Positions 14,229-20,895 of a stretch of DNA of 25,379 nucleotides are shown here, piece after piece. The DNA lies in the IMG/VR virus record IMGVR_UViG_3300025112_000169, positions 1-25,379 of that record. The stretch is one strand, 5' to 3'. The first letter of the stretch is position 1. Each line of letters opens with the position of its first letter. This DNA is from a virus. Both the position numbers and the translations under genes were made by a program. Below the pieces are notes generated by a model that did not search any database, was not told the DNA's origin, and was given only the letters and a program-made list of their open reading frames with translations.

Positions 14229-14798
14229 TTATTTAAAATTAGGTCCTTTTATAAATAAAATTAAATTTCTTCTTTCACCTTTAGTCACAGGGGTTACCTT
14301 ATGTCTTGAATGTGGTTTAAAAAAAATCATGGAACCTCTTTCTTTCCACTCAGGTACTTTAATATCATTAGTCATTTGTAAGATCAAGTCTCCTCCTTCA
14401 AATGGTTTTTCAGAAAGATTTATGTTTAACGTAAGTTTAATATCTACATAAGGGTTGTTATCCATATCTACATGCCAATCATAACCTGCTTTTTCATCTC
14501 CTGAATATATATTATATAAACAATTGTCTTCGTCTCCATAAGGCCATAAATCAAAATTGTATGCTCTAAGGTTTGCATCATAAGCTTTGTCTACTAATTT
14601 AGAAATATATTCTTTTAATTGTCTATAAGGAATTACATAAGTTTTTACGTTTTTCTTTGGTCGACCATCGGGATGGCGTGCCTGTTGGTTTTTTTCTTCT
14701 TCGTGAGAATAATTTGACATTATTAACTTGTTTAAACGTTTTATTTCTTTCAAACTTAAAACATTTTTCCACAACCAATAAGGAGGATGATTAGCCAT
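14229..14798 (-). CDS. 2OG-Fe(II) dioxygenase, P4H/PiuC-like fold (189 aa)
   Basis: The double-stranded beta-helix core is readable. AGYDWHVDMD (104-113) gives the first two iron ligands, H109 and D111. KLTLNINLSEKPFEGGDLIL (121-140) is the usual beta-strand block with the EGG turn. GSMIFFKPHSRHKVTPVTKG (155-174) gives the distal H166, and R176/R177 supplies the 2-oxoglutarate-binding arginine. The N-terminal 100 residues are helical with a Lys/Gln-rich loop (34-51). The gene starts 2 bases after the preceding stop without a clear ribosome site. The complete set of ligands argues for an active enzyme. The target could be a protein, peptide or sugar and is not indicated by sequence. Confidence 0.85.
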   Translation of the reverse strand: MANHPPYWLWKNVLSLKEIKRLNKLIMSNYSHEEEKNQQARHPDGRPKKNVKTYVIPYRQLKEYISKLVDKAYDANLRAYNFDLWPYGDEDNCLYNIYSGDEKAGYDWHVDMDNNPYVDIKLTLNINLSEKPFEGGDLILQMTNDIKVPEWKERGSMIFFKPHSRHKVTPVTKGERRNLILFIKGPNFK

Positions 14799-14800
14799 TT

Positions 14801-15451
14801 TTAATTTCTTTTACAAAAAAAATCAGGTAGACCTAAATGAGGTCTCCCATCAAACAATATTGATTTTTTATTTTTAATGTTATAGTGAAGAAAAACTTGA
14901 GAGCATTCTTCACCTTTAAGTTCTTCTCGCCAATGTTCTAAGACAGATCCTGAAAAAATGAGCATATCACCTGGCTTAAGGGTGACTTTAATTCCTTTTG
15001 TGGTGCCTGGTACATAACCTTTACCTGGAACTATCCTTCCTTTTTTAGGGTCTGGTTCTAAATAAATGTCCCAAGGATCTCCTCCTAAACACACCGTAGT
15101 AGAAACTTCACAAGCAAAACGATCCTTATGGCGATGAAGAATGTCTCCTTTTTTATAATTACGAGCATAAGAATAGGTAGGAGTTAGTTTTAAACCTGTT
15201 TCTTTTTCCATTAATGGTTGAAGTTTTAATAATAAAGTTTCCATAGCAATATCTGCATAGTGAGCGTAGGTATTAGGAATTTGAGTATCGGTCCATACAC
15301 CAAAATAATTAGTAAATGGTGATATAGATTTAGTATCAAACAAAGTCTTTGCAACTTGTTTTTTCATTGAAAAATAATTATTGAGAAAAAAACAAAGGTC
15401 TTTTGATATTGCTTTGCGTACAACGGTAAAGTCCGGATATTTAAATTTCAT
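14801..15451 (-). CDS. 2OG-Fe(II) dioxygenase, phage type (216 aa)
   Basis: The core motifs are ARNYKKGDILHRHKDRFACE (96-115), containing H108-x-D110 (a second His at 106), then VCLGGDPWDIYLEPD (120-134), and KPGDMLIFSGSVLEHWREEL (159-178) with the distal H173. The motif order and the 'Y-x-x-GDxLxxHxD' approach are those of oxygenases I recognise in marine phage genomes. The expected 2OG-binding Arg/Lys near CSQVFLHYN (183-191) is not obvious, so the co-substrate contact may differ. An unusually good ribosome site (AGGGAGGA) precedes the ATG at 15451, which overlaps the previous stop. Third active-looking member from the downstream end of the array. Confidence 0.8.
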   Translation of the reverse strand: MKFKYPDFTVVRKAISKDLCFFLNNYFSMKKQVAKTLFDTKSISPFTNYFGVWTDTQIPNTYAHYADIAMETLLLKLQPLMEKETGLKLTPTYSYARNYKKGDILHRHKDRFACEVSTTVCLGGDPWDIYLEPDPKKGRIVPGKGYVPGTTKGIKVTLKPGDMLIFSGSVLEHWREELKGEECSQVFLHYNIKNKKSILFDGRPHLGLPDFFCKRN

Positions 15452-16044
15452 TAGGTTCCTCCCTCTAGTTCAAAGAAAAAAAATGATACAATAATATATT
15501 TAAGATTACTTATTGGTGGTGCTCCCCCATGAGTATGAGTATAACCAGCTGGAAAAAATACTACTTTTCCTACTTCTGGTTTAACTTTTATGTCCTGATA
15601 CGGCAATTCTGTTTCACCGCCATCTCTAACATCATTGAGATAAAATACAGATGCTAATATACGACCTTGATCTCCTATAAAATTCTTTTGTGCCTCATAA
15701 TGCCAGTCTCTACTACTATAATGTTCTCCAATTTCAACTCTTCTCAACTTCCAAAATTTAGCTTTATGATATGGTGAATGAGTTAAAATTGGAAATTCTT
15801 CAACATATTTGTCATATGCTTTTTGTTGTGCTTTTATTATAGTAGAAAGTTCTTCTTGAAATTGATTGCGATGTTCTTGCAAGAATATATCATGTGTAAC
15901 TCTACCTCTGTCATCCACATACTCCTCTTTAACCTTTTCAAATTTATCAATAAGGTGTGCACAAAAATCTTTAGATAAAACATTTTTATATGCTCTAACA
16001 AAATTCTCATTTGGTTTAACTGCTAAATCAAAACTTTTTATCAT
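15451..16044 (-). CDS. 2OG-Fe(II) dioxygenase with HxE ligand pair, P4H-like (197 aa)
   Basis: Resembles prolyl-4-hydroxylase-like phage oxygenases. EHYSSRDWHYEAQKNF (107-122) carries H115-x-E117 where most relatives have HxD. VFYLNDVRDGGETELPYQDI (133-152) is the typical EGGET-type strand/turn. GKVVFFPAGYTHTHGGAPPI (159-178) gives the distal His (H170, with H172 adjacent), and K182 in NLKYIIVSFF takes the position of the 2OG-binding basic residue. Glu as the acidic iron ligand is rarer but known in the superfamily. The ATG follows directly on the upstream stop (TAAATG). Likely active; the substrate is unknown. Confidence 0.8.
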   Translation of the reverse strand: MIKSFDLAVKPNENFVRAYKNVLSKDFCAHLIDKFEKVKEEYVDDRGRVTHDIFLQEHRNQFQEELSTIIKAQQKAYDKYVEEFPILTHSPYHKAKFWKLRRVEIGEHYSSRDWHYEAQKNFIGDQGRILASVFYLNDVRDGGETELPYQDIKVKPEVGKVVFFPAGYTHTHGGAPPISNLKYIIVSFFFFELEGGT

Positions 16045-16683
16045 TTATTTAAAAGGTTGTCCTAAGTTCCATATAACTAAAGAATATCTTGTGCCGCTTG
16101 TTACAGGACATACTCTATGCCACATAAATGAAGGAAATACCACCAAGGAACCTTTGGGTGCTATTTCTTTACACTTTCTAATGTTTGGTTCTTTATCTGG
16201 GTCCCGGTTTCTAAAATCAAATTCTAGTCCTCCGCCTTCATATTCACTTGGATCTGATAAATGAAGTACTATTGTTAATTTTCTAATTTTTCCCATAGGT
16301 AGGCCTTTTCCCTCGTATGGTTTTTCCGAACTATCAGTGTGCCAACCATAATATTGACCTTTTCCATATTTTGTAAATTGACAGTGTTCACTTTGATCCC
16401 ATTCAAAGTTCCAACCTGCATTTTCATTAGCTCTATGAACATAGGGAAGAAGTTCGTTATAAATCCATTGCTCACTCATCCATACAACATTGGAATCTCT
16501 CTTCTTCTTTATAGTTTTAAGTTCGTCCTTTGTTATAGGATTTTTTGTTAAATCTCTATTTAAGTTTAAGTCTCCAGTAAGAGCTTGTTCCTCTTTTCTT
16601 AATTTTCCATATCTAAGAATGTCATCACATATTCTATGTGGAACTGCACTTGAAAAATACCAATATTTATTATCTAGATTCAT
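16045..16683 (-). CDS. 2OG-Fe(II) dioxygenase, PiuC/PKHD-like (212 aa)
   Basis: The best-conserved member of the array. QFTKYGKGQYYGWHTDSSEK (102-121) contains H115-x-D117. RKLTIVLHLSDPSEYEGGGL (134-153) matches the strand block of PiuC/PKHD-type hydroxylases. GSLVVFPSFMWHRVCPVTSG (178-197) gives H189, and TRYSLVIWNLGQPF places R199 for 2-oxoglutarate. All catalytic positions are present. Its ATG overlaps the stop of the upstream gene (ATGA), and the frame ends immediately before the next start. Relatives hydroxylate protein residues or small molecules. The late-operon context suggests a virion or cell-surface protein substrate, which is inference. Confidence 0.9.
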   Translation of the reverse strand: MNLDNKYWYFSSAVPHRICDDILRYGKLRKEEQALTGDLNLNRDLTKNPITKDELKTIKKKRDSNVVWMSEQWIYNELLPYVHRANENAGWNFEWDQSEHCQFTKYGKGQYYGWHTDSSEKPYEGKGLPMGKIRKLTIVLHLSDPSEYEGGGLEFDFRNRDPDKEPNIRKCKEIAPKGSLVVFPSFMWHRVCPVTSGTRYSLVIWNLGQPFK

Positions 16684-17231
16684 GACACCATTACGTACGT
16701 AGTTGTTAAAAATATATTAGTTTGAAAGGAAATATTTTCATTAATAAAAAATTTTAAATATGAAGGAAATAATAAAAAATGGTTATTCTTTATTTTAAAT
16801 AAAGATAATTTTTCAATTCCTCTTTTATCCTTAGTTTCTATAATAACGGATGAATCTTTATCAACATCAACTCCATAAATCATAACATAATCAGGAGAGT
16901 CTTTTATATTTACCCGATCAATTGAATTTCTAAAAAAAGATTGTTGTTTTGGGTCAAACACATTTCCAAAAGATAGTCGGGGACTTATTGTAATTCTATG
17001 ATCCAGATATATATTTTCACTTATGTACTCTCTTAATAAACTTAAAGTTTTTGAAGTAGGAACTTCATAATCAGAATATGCATAATGATAAGGATTATCA
17101 CTTATAGTCTTGTGATGTAATTTAGAATTTAAAATTTCTGATTTAATTTGATATCTATCAATTTCATAATGTTTAGGCATTTTAACTTCGCCTTCAAACA
17201 AACAAGTTTCTGATAATATCTTTTTATTCAT
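16680..17231 (-). CDS. Unknown protein, possible ligand-less oxygenase relative (183 aa)
   Basis: First gene of the six-gene array, with no confident family. The C-terminal half resembles the second half of the PF13759-like fold: PDYVMIYGVDVDKDSSVIIE (113-132), then NNHFLLFPSYLKFFINENIS (149-168), ending in alternating hydrophobic residues (NIFLTTTYVMV). Compared with FPSGLAH of the gene at 13635-14228, the distal iron His is replaced by F161. No HxD or HxH pair is visible and the Arg is absent. It could be a non-catalytic paralogue, a partner subunit or an unrelated beta-barrel. The start at 17231 has AAAGG just upstream and follows an 81-base gap with a palindrome; the end overlaps the next gene by 4 nt. 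Confidence 0.45.
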   Translation of the reverse strand: MNKKILSETCLFEGEVKMPKHYEIDRYQIKSEILNSKLHHKTISDNPYHYAYSDYEVPTSKTLSLLREYISENIYLDHRITISPRLSFGNVFDPKQQSFFRNSIDRVNIKDSPDYVMIYGVDVDKDSSVIIETKDKRGIEKLSLFKIKNNHFLLFPSYLKFFINENISFQTNIFLTTTYVMVS

Positions 17232-17291
17232 ACCTTTATACTTTCTATCCTATATATTTTTTACATAAAATTCAATATAAACTAATCATAT

Positions 17292-17305
17292 TTGATCTAG
17301 ATCAA
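17292..17305. promoter_or_regulatory. Perfect 14-bp palindrome TTGATCTAGATCAA, FNR/Anr-box-like
   Basis: In the 81-base gap before the oxygenase array (17232-17312). It fits TTGAT-N4-ATCAA, the binding pattern of FNR/Anr-type oxygen-responsive regulators, and is centred about 68 bases upstream of the 17231 start. No strong -10/-35 pair accompanies it; a weak TATGTA lies near 17267-17262. It may be an operator for another factor, or chance in AT-rich DNA. The rest of the gap shows nothing else convincing. Confidence 0.4.
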
Positions 17306-17312
17306 TTTCGAA

Positions 17313-17705
17313 CTAATAAGGATTTTGAGTTAGTTTATAATTTTGATTTTCCTCGTCCCAAATATAGTATTTTCCCTGATCTTTTTCTTCTTGAGTAAGT
17401 TCCGGAGCATCTCCTGTTGGAGATACCCATCTTTTTTCTGCAATATTTTTAGTCCAATTTGCAAAGGGCATTCGTGGCCAAAAAATTTGATTTGTAGGAT
17501 CCCATTCCGATCCCATTAACATAGGATATTTTCCTTGACCATTATCCCAAATCCATTGATTAGCTGGCCAACCAGTAATATTTTCTAAAAAAGCTTGACC
17601 TAGGGATTCTTGTTTAACCCCGTCGCCGTCTAATAATTGTTTATCATCTACCTTTAATACAGATAATACTACATTAGCTTCGTTTAGTTTTCCAAAGGAT
17701 GCCAT
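17313..17705 (-). CDS. Small fibre-associated late protein (130 aa)
   Basis: Starts MASFGKLNEANVVLSVLKVD and contains many Trp residues in short motifs: ITGWPANQWIWDNGQG (43-58), RMPFANWTKN and KYYIWDEENQNYKL near the end. The layout ('MAxFxxLNxxNxVxxVxxVD...PF.W......W..P....Y.WDE') matches small proteins commonly found beside fibre genes in cyanophages and pelagiphages. Their role is not established to my knowledge; candidates are fibre chaperone or attachment factor. It starts 2 bases after the glycine-rich adhesin-like gene without a ribosome site, so translation is probably coupled to it. Confidence 0.55.
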   Translation of the reverse strand: MASFGKLNEANVVLSVLKVDDKQLLDGDGVKQESLGQAFLENITGWPANQWIWDNGQGKYPMLMGSEWDPTNQIFWPRMPFANWTKNIAEKRWVSPTGDAPELTQEEKDQGKYYIWDEENQNYKLTQNPY

Positions 17706-17707
17706 GT

Positions 17708-18634
17708 TTATTTATATTTATACCTTATTATAACAACGCCTGAACCACCGGCATCAGAGACATTTGAAACGTCTCCTTTGCTTCCTCCACCGCTGTTTGC
17801 CGCACCAAAATCTGCCGGCGTGGGAGCAGGATTATAAGGATTACCTCCTCCTCCTCCAACTCCTCCGCTTGTAGGAGATTGACTAGGAGCACCACCTCCA
17901 GCATAATATTGATATGCTGGGTCTGGACCTGGAATTCCAGATGTTGCACTAATTTGTGTTGCAGCGCCCGCTCCACCAGATCCACCAGGGTGTCCAGCTC
18001 CAGCTACTGTAGCTCCGCCACCGCCCGCAGTATTTGTTCCGGGGCCTCCGTCAGTTCCTTCAGCAGGTGTATAACTTCCAGCGTTTCCGCTTCCAGCAGA
18101 TGAAGAACCAGGTTCTCCTCCTCCGCCACCGCCGGATCCTCCTGGTTTTCCAGAAGTTGACGATCGGCCTCCACCGCCTCCTCCGCCTGAGGATGAGATA
18201 GTAGAAAAAGTAGATACGCTTCCTGGTTCACCTGCACAGCCGCAAGCAGGTGGGCTGTTGGTTTGACCGCCTCCCGCGCCAACTGTTATTGGGTAACTTG
18301 TTTCTGTAATTGGAATTGAAGTTGCACTAGCTAGAGGACTTGCAGTGTACGTACCAGAAATTGCGTCAACATGTGATTCTCTAAAACCTCCAGCTCCAGC
18401 GCCTGCACCCCATGAATATCCTCCAGCTCCCCCGCCAGCAACGACAACATAATCTACTGCTTTTGCGGGTGCGGGTAAACTAGCGTCAATAGAATCAACT
18501 ACAAAAGAATCAGTAGATGTAAAAGTGTGAACTCTGTAATCACCAATTTCTTCGATTGTACCGCCAGTAGCTTCAATTAATACTTTTACAGCTCCACCAC
18601 CTCCAAATCCTAAAACTTGATAGCCAAAAGACAT
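17708..18634 (-). CDS. Glycine-rich adhesin-like tail protein (308 aa)
   Basis: The N-terminal domain (about 1-60, MSFGYQVLGFGGGGAVKVLI) is beta-like and includes YRVHTFTSTDSFVVD (28-42). It is followed by a long low-complexity glycine-rich region (about 66-295) with poly-Gly runs and interspersed Ser, Pro and Ala. The C-terminus closes with GGSGVVIIRYKYK, an ending typical of phage and bacterial glycine-rich surface domains. Such regions form polyglycine-type sandwiches in adhesins such as S16 gp38, where variable loops bind receptors. Its position between the tail-fibre-like gene and the small fibre-associated gene supports a receptor-binding role. An AGGAG ribosome site lies upstream of the ATG at 18634. 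The extreme composition creates several long spurious frames on both strands. Confidence 0.65.
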   Translation of the reverse strand: MSFGYQVLGFGGGGAVKVLIEATGGTIEEIGDYRVHTFTSTDSFVVDSIDASLPAPAKAVDYVVVAGGGAGGYSWGAGAGAGGFRESHVDAISGTYTASPLASATSIPITETSYPITVGAGGGQTNSPPACGCAGEPGSVSTFSTISSSGGGGGGGRSSTSGKPGGSGGGGGGEPGSSSAGSGNAGSYTPAEGTDGGPGTNTAGGGGATVAGAGHPGGSGGAGAATQISATSGIPGPDPAYQYYAGGGAPSQSPTSGGVGGGGGNPYNPAPTPADFGAANSGGGSKGDVSNVSDAGGSGVVIIRYKYK

Positions 18635-18646
18635 ATTCTATTTCTC

Positions 18647-19861
18647 CTATGCGTCGTTAGCAGCGTCAGTAGTATAGAATAATTTAATTCCTAATACTCT
18701 TGCTTCACCTGTAAAGGTATCGCTACCGTCGGCTGCATCTCTGTAAAGTTGAAAAAACGTTTGATCATCGTCAGCTGGAGAGCCGGCAATTGTCATTGCA
18801 GAACTAACTGCAGTCATTTGCACATCTTCTACAGTTCCGATTCCAGCGTCTGTGACTTCTACAGCTGTTCCAAAAGCTACATCGGCTGTGTCGCCTTCAC
18901 TAACGCTAACACCTTGAAGACCAAAAATACAGTTATCTGTATTCGTAGTGCTTGGACTCCAAAAAACTTGATAGGTTACTGTTCCTAAATTCCATGATTT
19001 TGGCATTGCAATAGCAAACTGTGCATATTGTGCCGTACTCGCATCAAAATCTAAAACCTTTAATTCAGGTCTAGTTGCTGTTGTTTCAACCGATGCCGCG
19101 TCAGCGGGATTAGTTGTAGGAAGATAAAATGCATTTGCAGGTATCCACATAGTTTCTGTGCCTGCAACTTTGACTGCTGCTGTTCCTGATTTAAGAACAC
19201 CAGATCCTTTGGGATTTAAATTTATATCAACATTAGCTTCATCACCTGTTGAAGATAAAGTAGGTCCAGCACCTGATGCTGCATTAGCTATTGTAAATTC
19301 ATTTACCGCAGATCCTGTAGCTGTTATAAGAGCTAATTCAAGTCCATTGGTATCTAAAATAGAAGTACCAATTTTAGGACTTGTTAAAGTTTTGTTTGTT
19401 AAAGTTTCTGTTCCTGTAAGAGTTACAGTACCCATTCCAACGTCAACAATATTTGGATTCGTTGCATCATCCGCAGCTGCATAAACAATTTTAGTTCCTT
19501 TATCAGTAGTTCCCCATGTAATACTGGAACCAGAACCTGAAACATATTTAAAATTAACAGTGTAAGCACCTGATGAGCCATTTGTTATAATATAAAAAGT
19601 TTGAACATCTAGAGGAATTGTTACTGTAGTGTTTTCACCGATTGATCCTGTGAATTTTATAATTCTGTGTGCAAGAGTCGCTCCTGTTGATCCATCAGAA
19701 ACAGCTAATGTAGTAGGCGTTGATGCTATAGATTGCTCTACATAACCACCCGCATATTGTTCACCGATTTGTAAATTTACATTAGTTTTTGTTCCCCATG
19801 TACCAGCGTTTTCGCCAGTGGCCATTAATTCTACGCCGAGAGGGGTATAAGTTGATGCCAT
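18647..19861 (-). CDS. Tail fibre-like protein (404 aa)
   Basis: Starts MASTYTPLGVELMATGENAG then TWGTKTNVNLQIGEQ, a signature of marine phage tail fibres. A middle fibrous segment includes VTLTGTETLTNKTLTSPKIG (about 145-165) and INLNPKGSGVLKSG (about 212-226), motifs frequent in trimeric fibre shafts. The C-terminal part (about 240-404) is a beta-rich domain ending in FFQLYRDAADGSDTFTGEAR (about 369-388) and VLGIKLFYTT, probably the receptor-proximal or trimerisation head. It has an AGGAG ribosome site and a near-consensus promoter upstream, and the adhesin-like gene follows 12 bases after its stop. Exact attachment to the particle cannot be read from sequence. Confidence 0.7.
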   Translation of the reverse strand: MASTYTPLGVELMATGENAGTWGTKTNVNLQIGEQYAGGYVEQSIASTPTTLAVSDGSTGATLAHRIIKFTGSIGENTTVTIPLDVQTFYIITNGSSGAYTVNFKYVSGSGSSITWGTTDKGTKIVYAAADDATNPNIVDVGMGTVTLTGTETLTNKTLTSPKIGTSILDTNGLELALITATGSAVNEFTIANAASGAGPTLSSTGDEANVDINLNPKGSGVLKSGTAAVKVAGTETMWIPANAFYLPTTNPADAASVETTATRPELKVLDFDASTAQYAQFAIAMPKSWNLGTVTYQVFWSPSTTNTDNCIFGLQGVSVSEGDTADVAFGTAVEVTDAGIGTVEDVQMTAVSSAMTIAGSPADDDQTFFQLYRDAADGSDTFTGEARVLGIKLFYTTDAANDA

Positions 19862-19892
19862 AATTTTTCTCCTAATTGATACTTAGTTCGTT

Positions 19893-19921
19893 TTTATATT
19901 TTGTTTTGTTCATATTGTCAA
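19893..19921 (-). promoter_or_regulatory. Near-consensus sigma70 promoter before the tail fibre gene
   Basis: Minus-strand TTGACA (19921-19916), exactly 17 bases of spacer, and TATAAA (19898-19893): 6/6 and 5/6 matches to the bacterial housekeeping consensus, inside the 66-base gap between the repeat-protein and fibre genes. The expected start is near 19886, leaving a 25-base leader with an AGGAG ribosome site before the ATG at 19861. Confidence 0.75.
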
Positions 19922-19927
19922 CATGGA

Positions 19928-20878
19928 TTACTTAGTATTTCTAGTCCAGTTACCAGTTTGAGTAGCCGTTACTTGACTATAATTACCAGTTTGTTCAGCT
20001 GTAACACGTCCCCATCCTATAGGTGCTACGCCACTAGGAGAAAGTGTAACAGTTGCTGACACTCCAGTCAATCCCATTACGTCAGCTGGTGCAATAGCTC
20101 CTACTGATGCAGTTGCCGAAACTCCAGTTAAACCCATTTTTTGAGCTGGTGGTGTAATTGCTCCAACAGCAGAAGTTGCTGAAAGTCCTGTAGGCTGAAC
20201 TGTTGGATTAGATGTAATGTTTGGAGCACCTACAGCACTCTCTGCTGAAAGTCCTGTTAATGATTCTGTATAATCTCCTCTAGCGACTGGAGATCCTACA
20301 GTTGCTGTTGCTGAAAGTCCGGTTAAAGGAACTCCTTCTCCAACAATAATTGAACCTACTGCTGAAGCCATAGCTTGACCTGTTAATGATTCGGTATAGT
20401 CTCCTCTTGCCGTTGGAGATCCTACGGTTCCTGTTGCTGAAACCCCAGTTAATCCCATTACATCTGCAGGATTTAAATAAAATATTCCACCATATCCATC
20501 TTCACCCCAAGTTTGATATCCCCACGTTACATTTGGCAAAGAAGCTGTTGCAGAAACTCCGGTTAAAGAAACAGTGGTTGCGTTTTCACCCCAGTTATTA
20601 TCGCCCCACGCATCACGGCCCCAACCATCAGTAGCCCCTGCATAAGATAAATCACCTAAAGCTGTTGTTAAAGATTGTCCGGTTAAAGTTAGAGTGAGAG
20701 CATTTTCTCCCCAGTTCTCTGTTCCCCATGTATCACTTCCCCATCCTTGTTCAGGATAAGCGACTGCAGTTCCAAGAGCGGTTGTTAATGATTCTCCTGT
20801 AGTAGAAATTGTAACAGTATCAGATTGCCAAGAGTTATAACCCCAGGTTGTACCGGCTTTATTCCAAGTATTCGCCAT
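19928..20878 (-). CDS. LTGxSAT-repeat virion protein with WG motifs (316 aa)
   Basis: A repeat protein with no enzymatic signature. About ten copies of an LTGxSAT-type unit (e.g. MGLTGVSATGTVGSPTARGD, 141-160) recur with spacings of roughly 20-40 residues: about 28, 66, 106, 143, 165, 185, 207, 230, 250 and 270. The N-terminal third contains Trp-Gly clusters (GWGSDTWGTENWGENA, 45-60; GWGRDAWGDNNWGENA, 85-100). The C-terminus has two related copies (RVTAEQTGNY and QVTATQTGNW). Such regular short beta repeats suit a fibrous or baseplate-decorating component. Similar proteins occur beside fibre genes in marine phages, but I know no assigned function. A hairpin covers its ribosome site, and the upstream stop lies 14 bases before the ATG. 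Confidence 0.6.
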   Translation of the reverse strand: MANTWNKAGTTWGYNSWQSDTVTISTTGESLTTALGTAVAYPEQGWGSDTWGTENWGENALTLTLTGQSLTTALGDLSYAGATDGWGRDAWGDNNWGENATTVSLTGVSATASLPNVTWGYQTWGEDGYGGIFYLNPADVMGLTGVSATGTVGSPTARGDYTESLTGQAMASAVGSIIVGEGVPLTGLSATATVGSPVARGDYTESLTGLSAESAVGAPNITSNPTVQPTGLSATSAVGAITPPAQKMGLTGVSATASVGAIAPADVMGLTGVSATVTLSPSGVAPIGWGRVTAEQTGNYSQVTATQTGNWTRNTK

Positions 20879-20895
20879 AAGGAAGAACTCCTTAT
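20877..20895 (-). promoter_or_regulatory. Hairpin sequestering the ribosome site and start of the repeat-protein gene
   Basis: Perfect 7-bp stem ATAAGGA-GTTCT-TCCTTAT on the minus strand. The left arm contains most of the AAGGAG ribosome site and the stop codon of the preceding gene; the right arm enters the ATG. Ribosomes finishing the upstream gene would melt it, so it probably couples translation of the two genes. Confidence 0.6.

Noticed and set aside
15866-16264. Plus-strand 132-codon frame across two oxygenase genes
   Set aside because: Spans the junction of two well-supported minus-strand enzymes and has no recognisable protein features.
17728-18282. Long alternative minus-strand frames inside the glycine-rich gene
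   Set aside because: Glycine-rich GGN codons produce long open shadow frames; they have no starts with ribosome sites.
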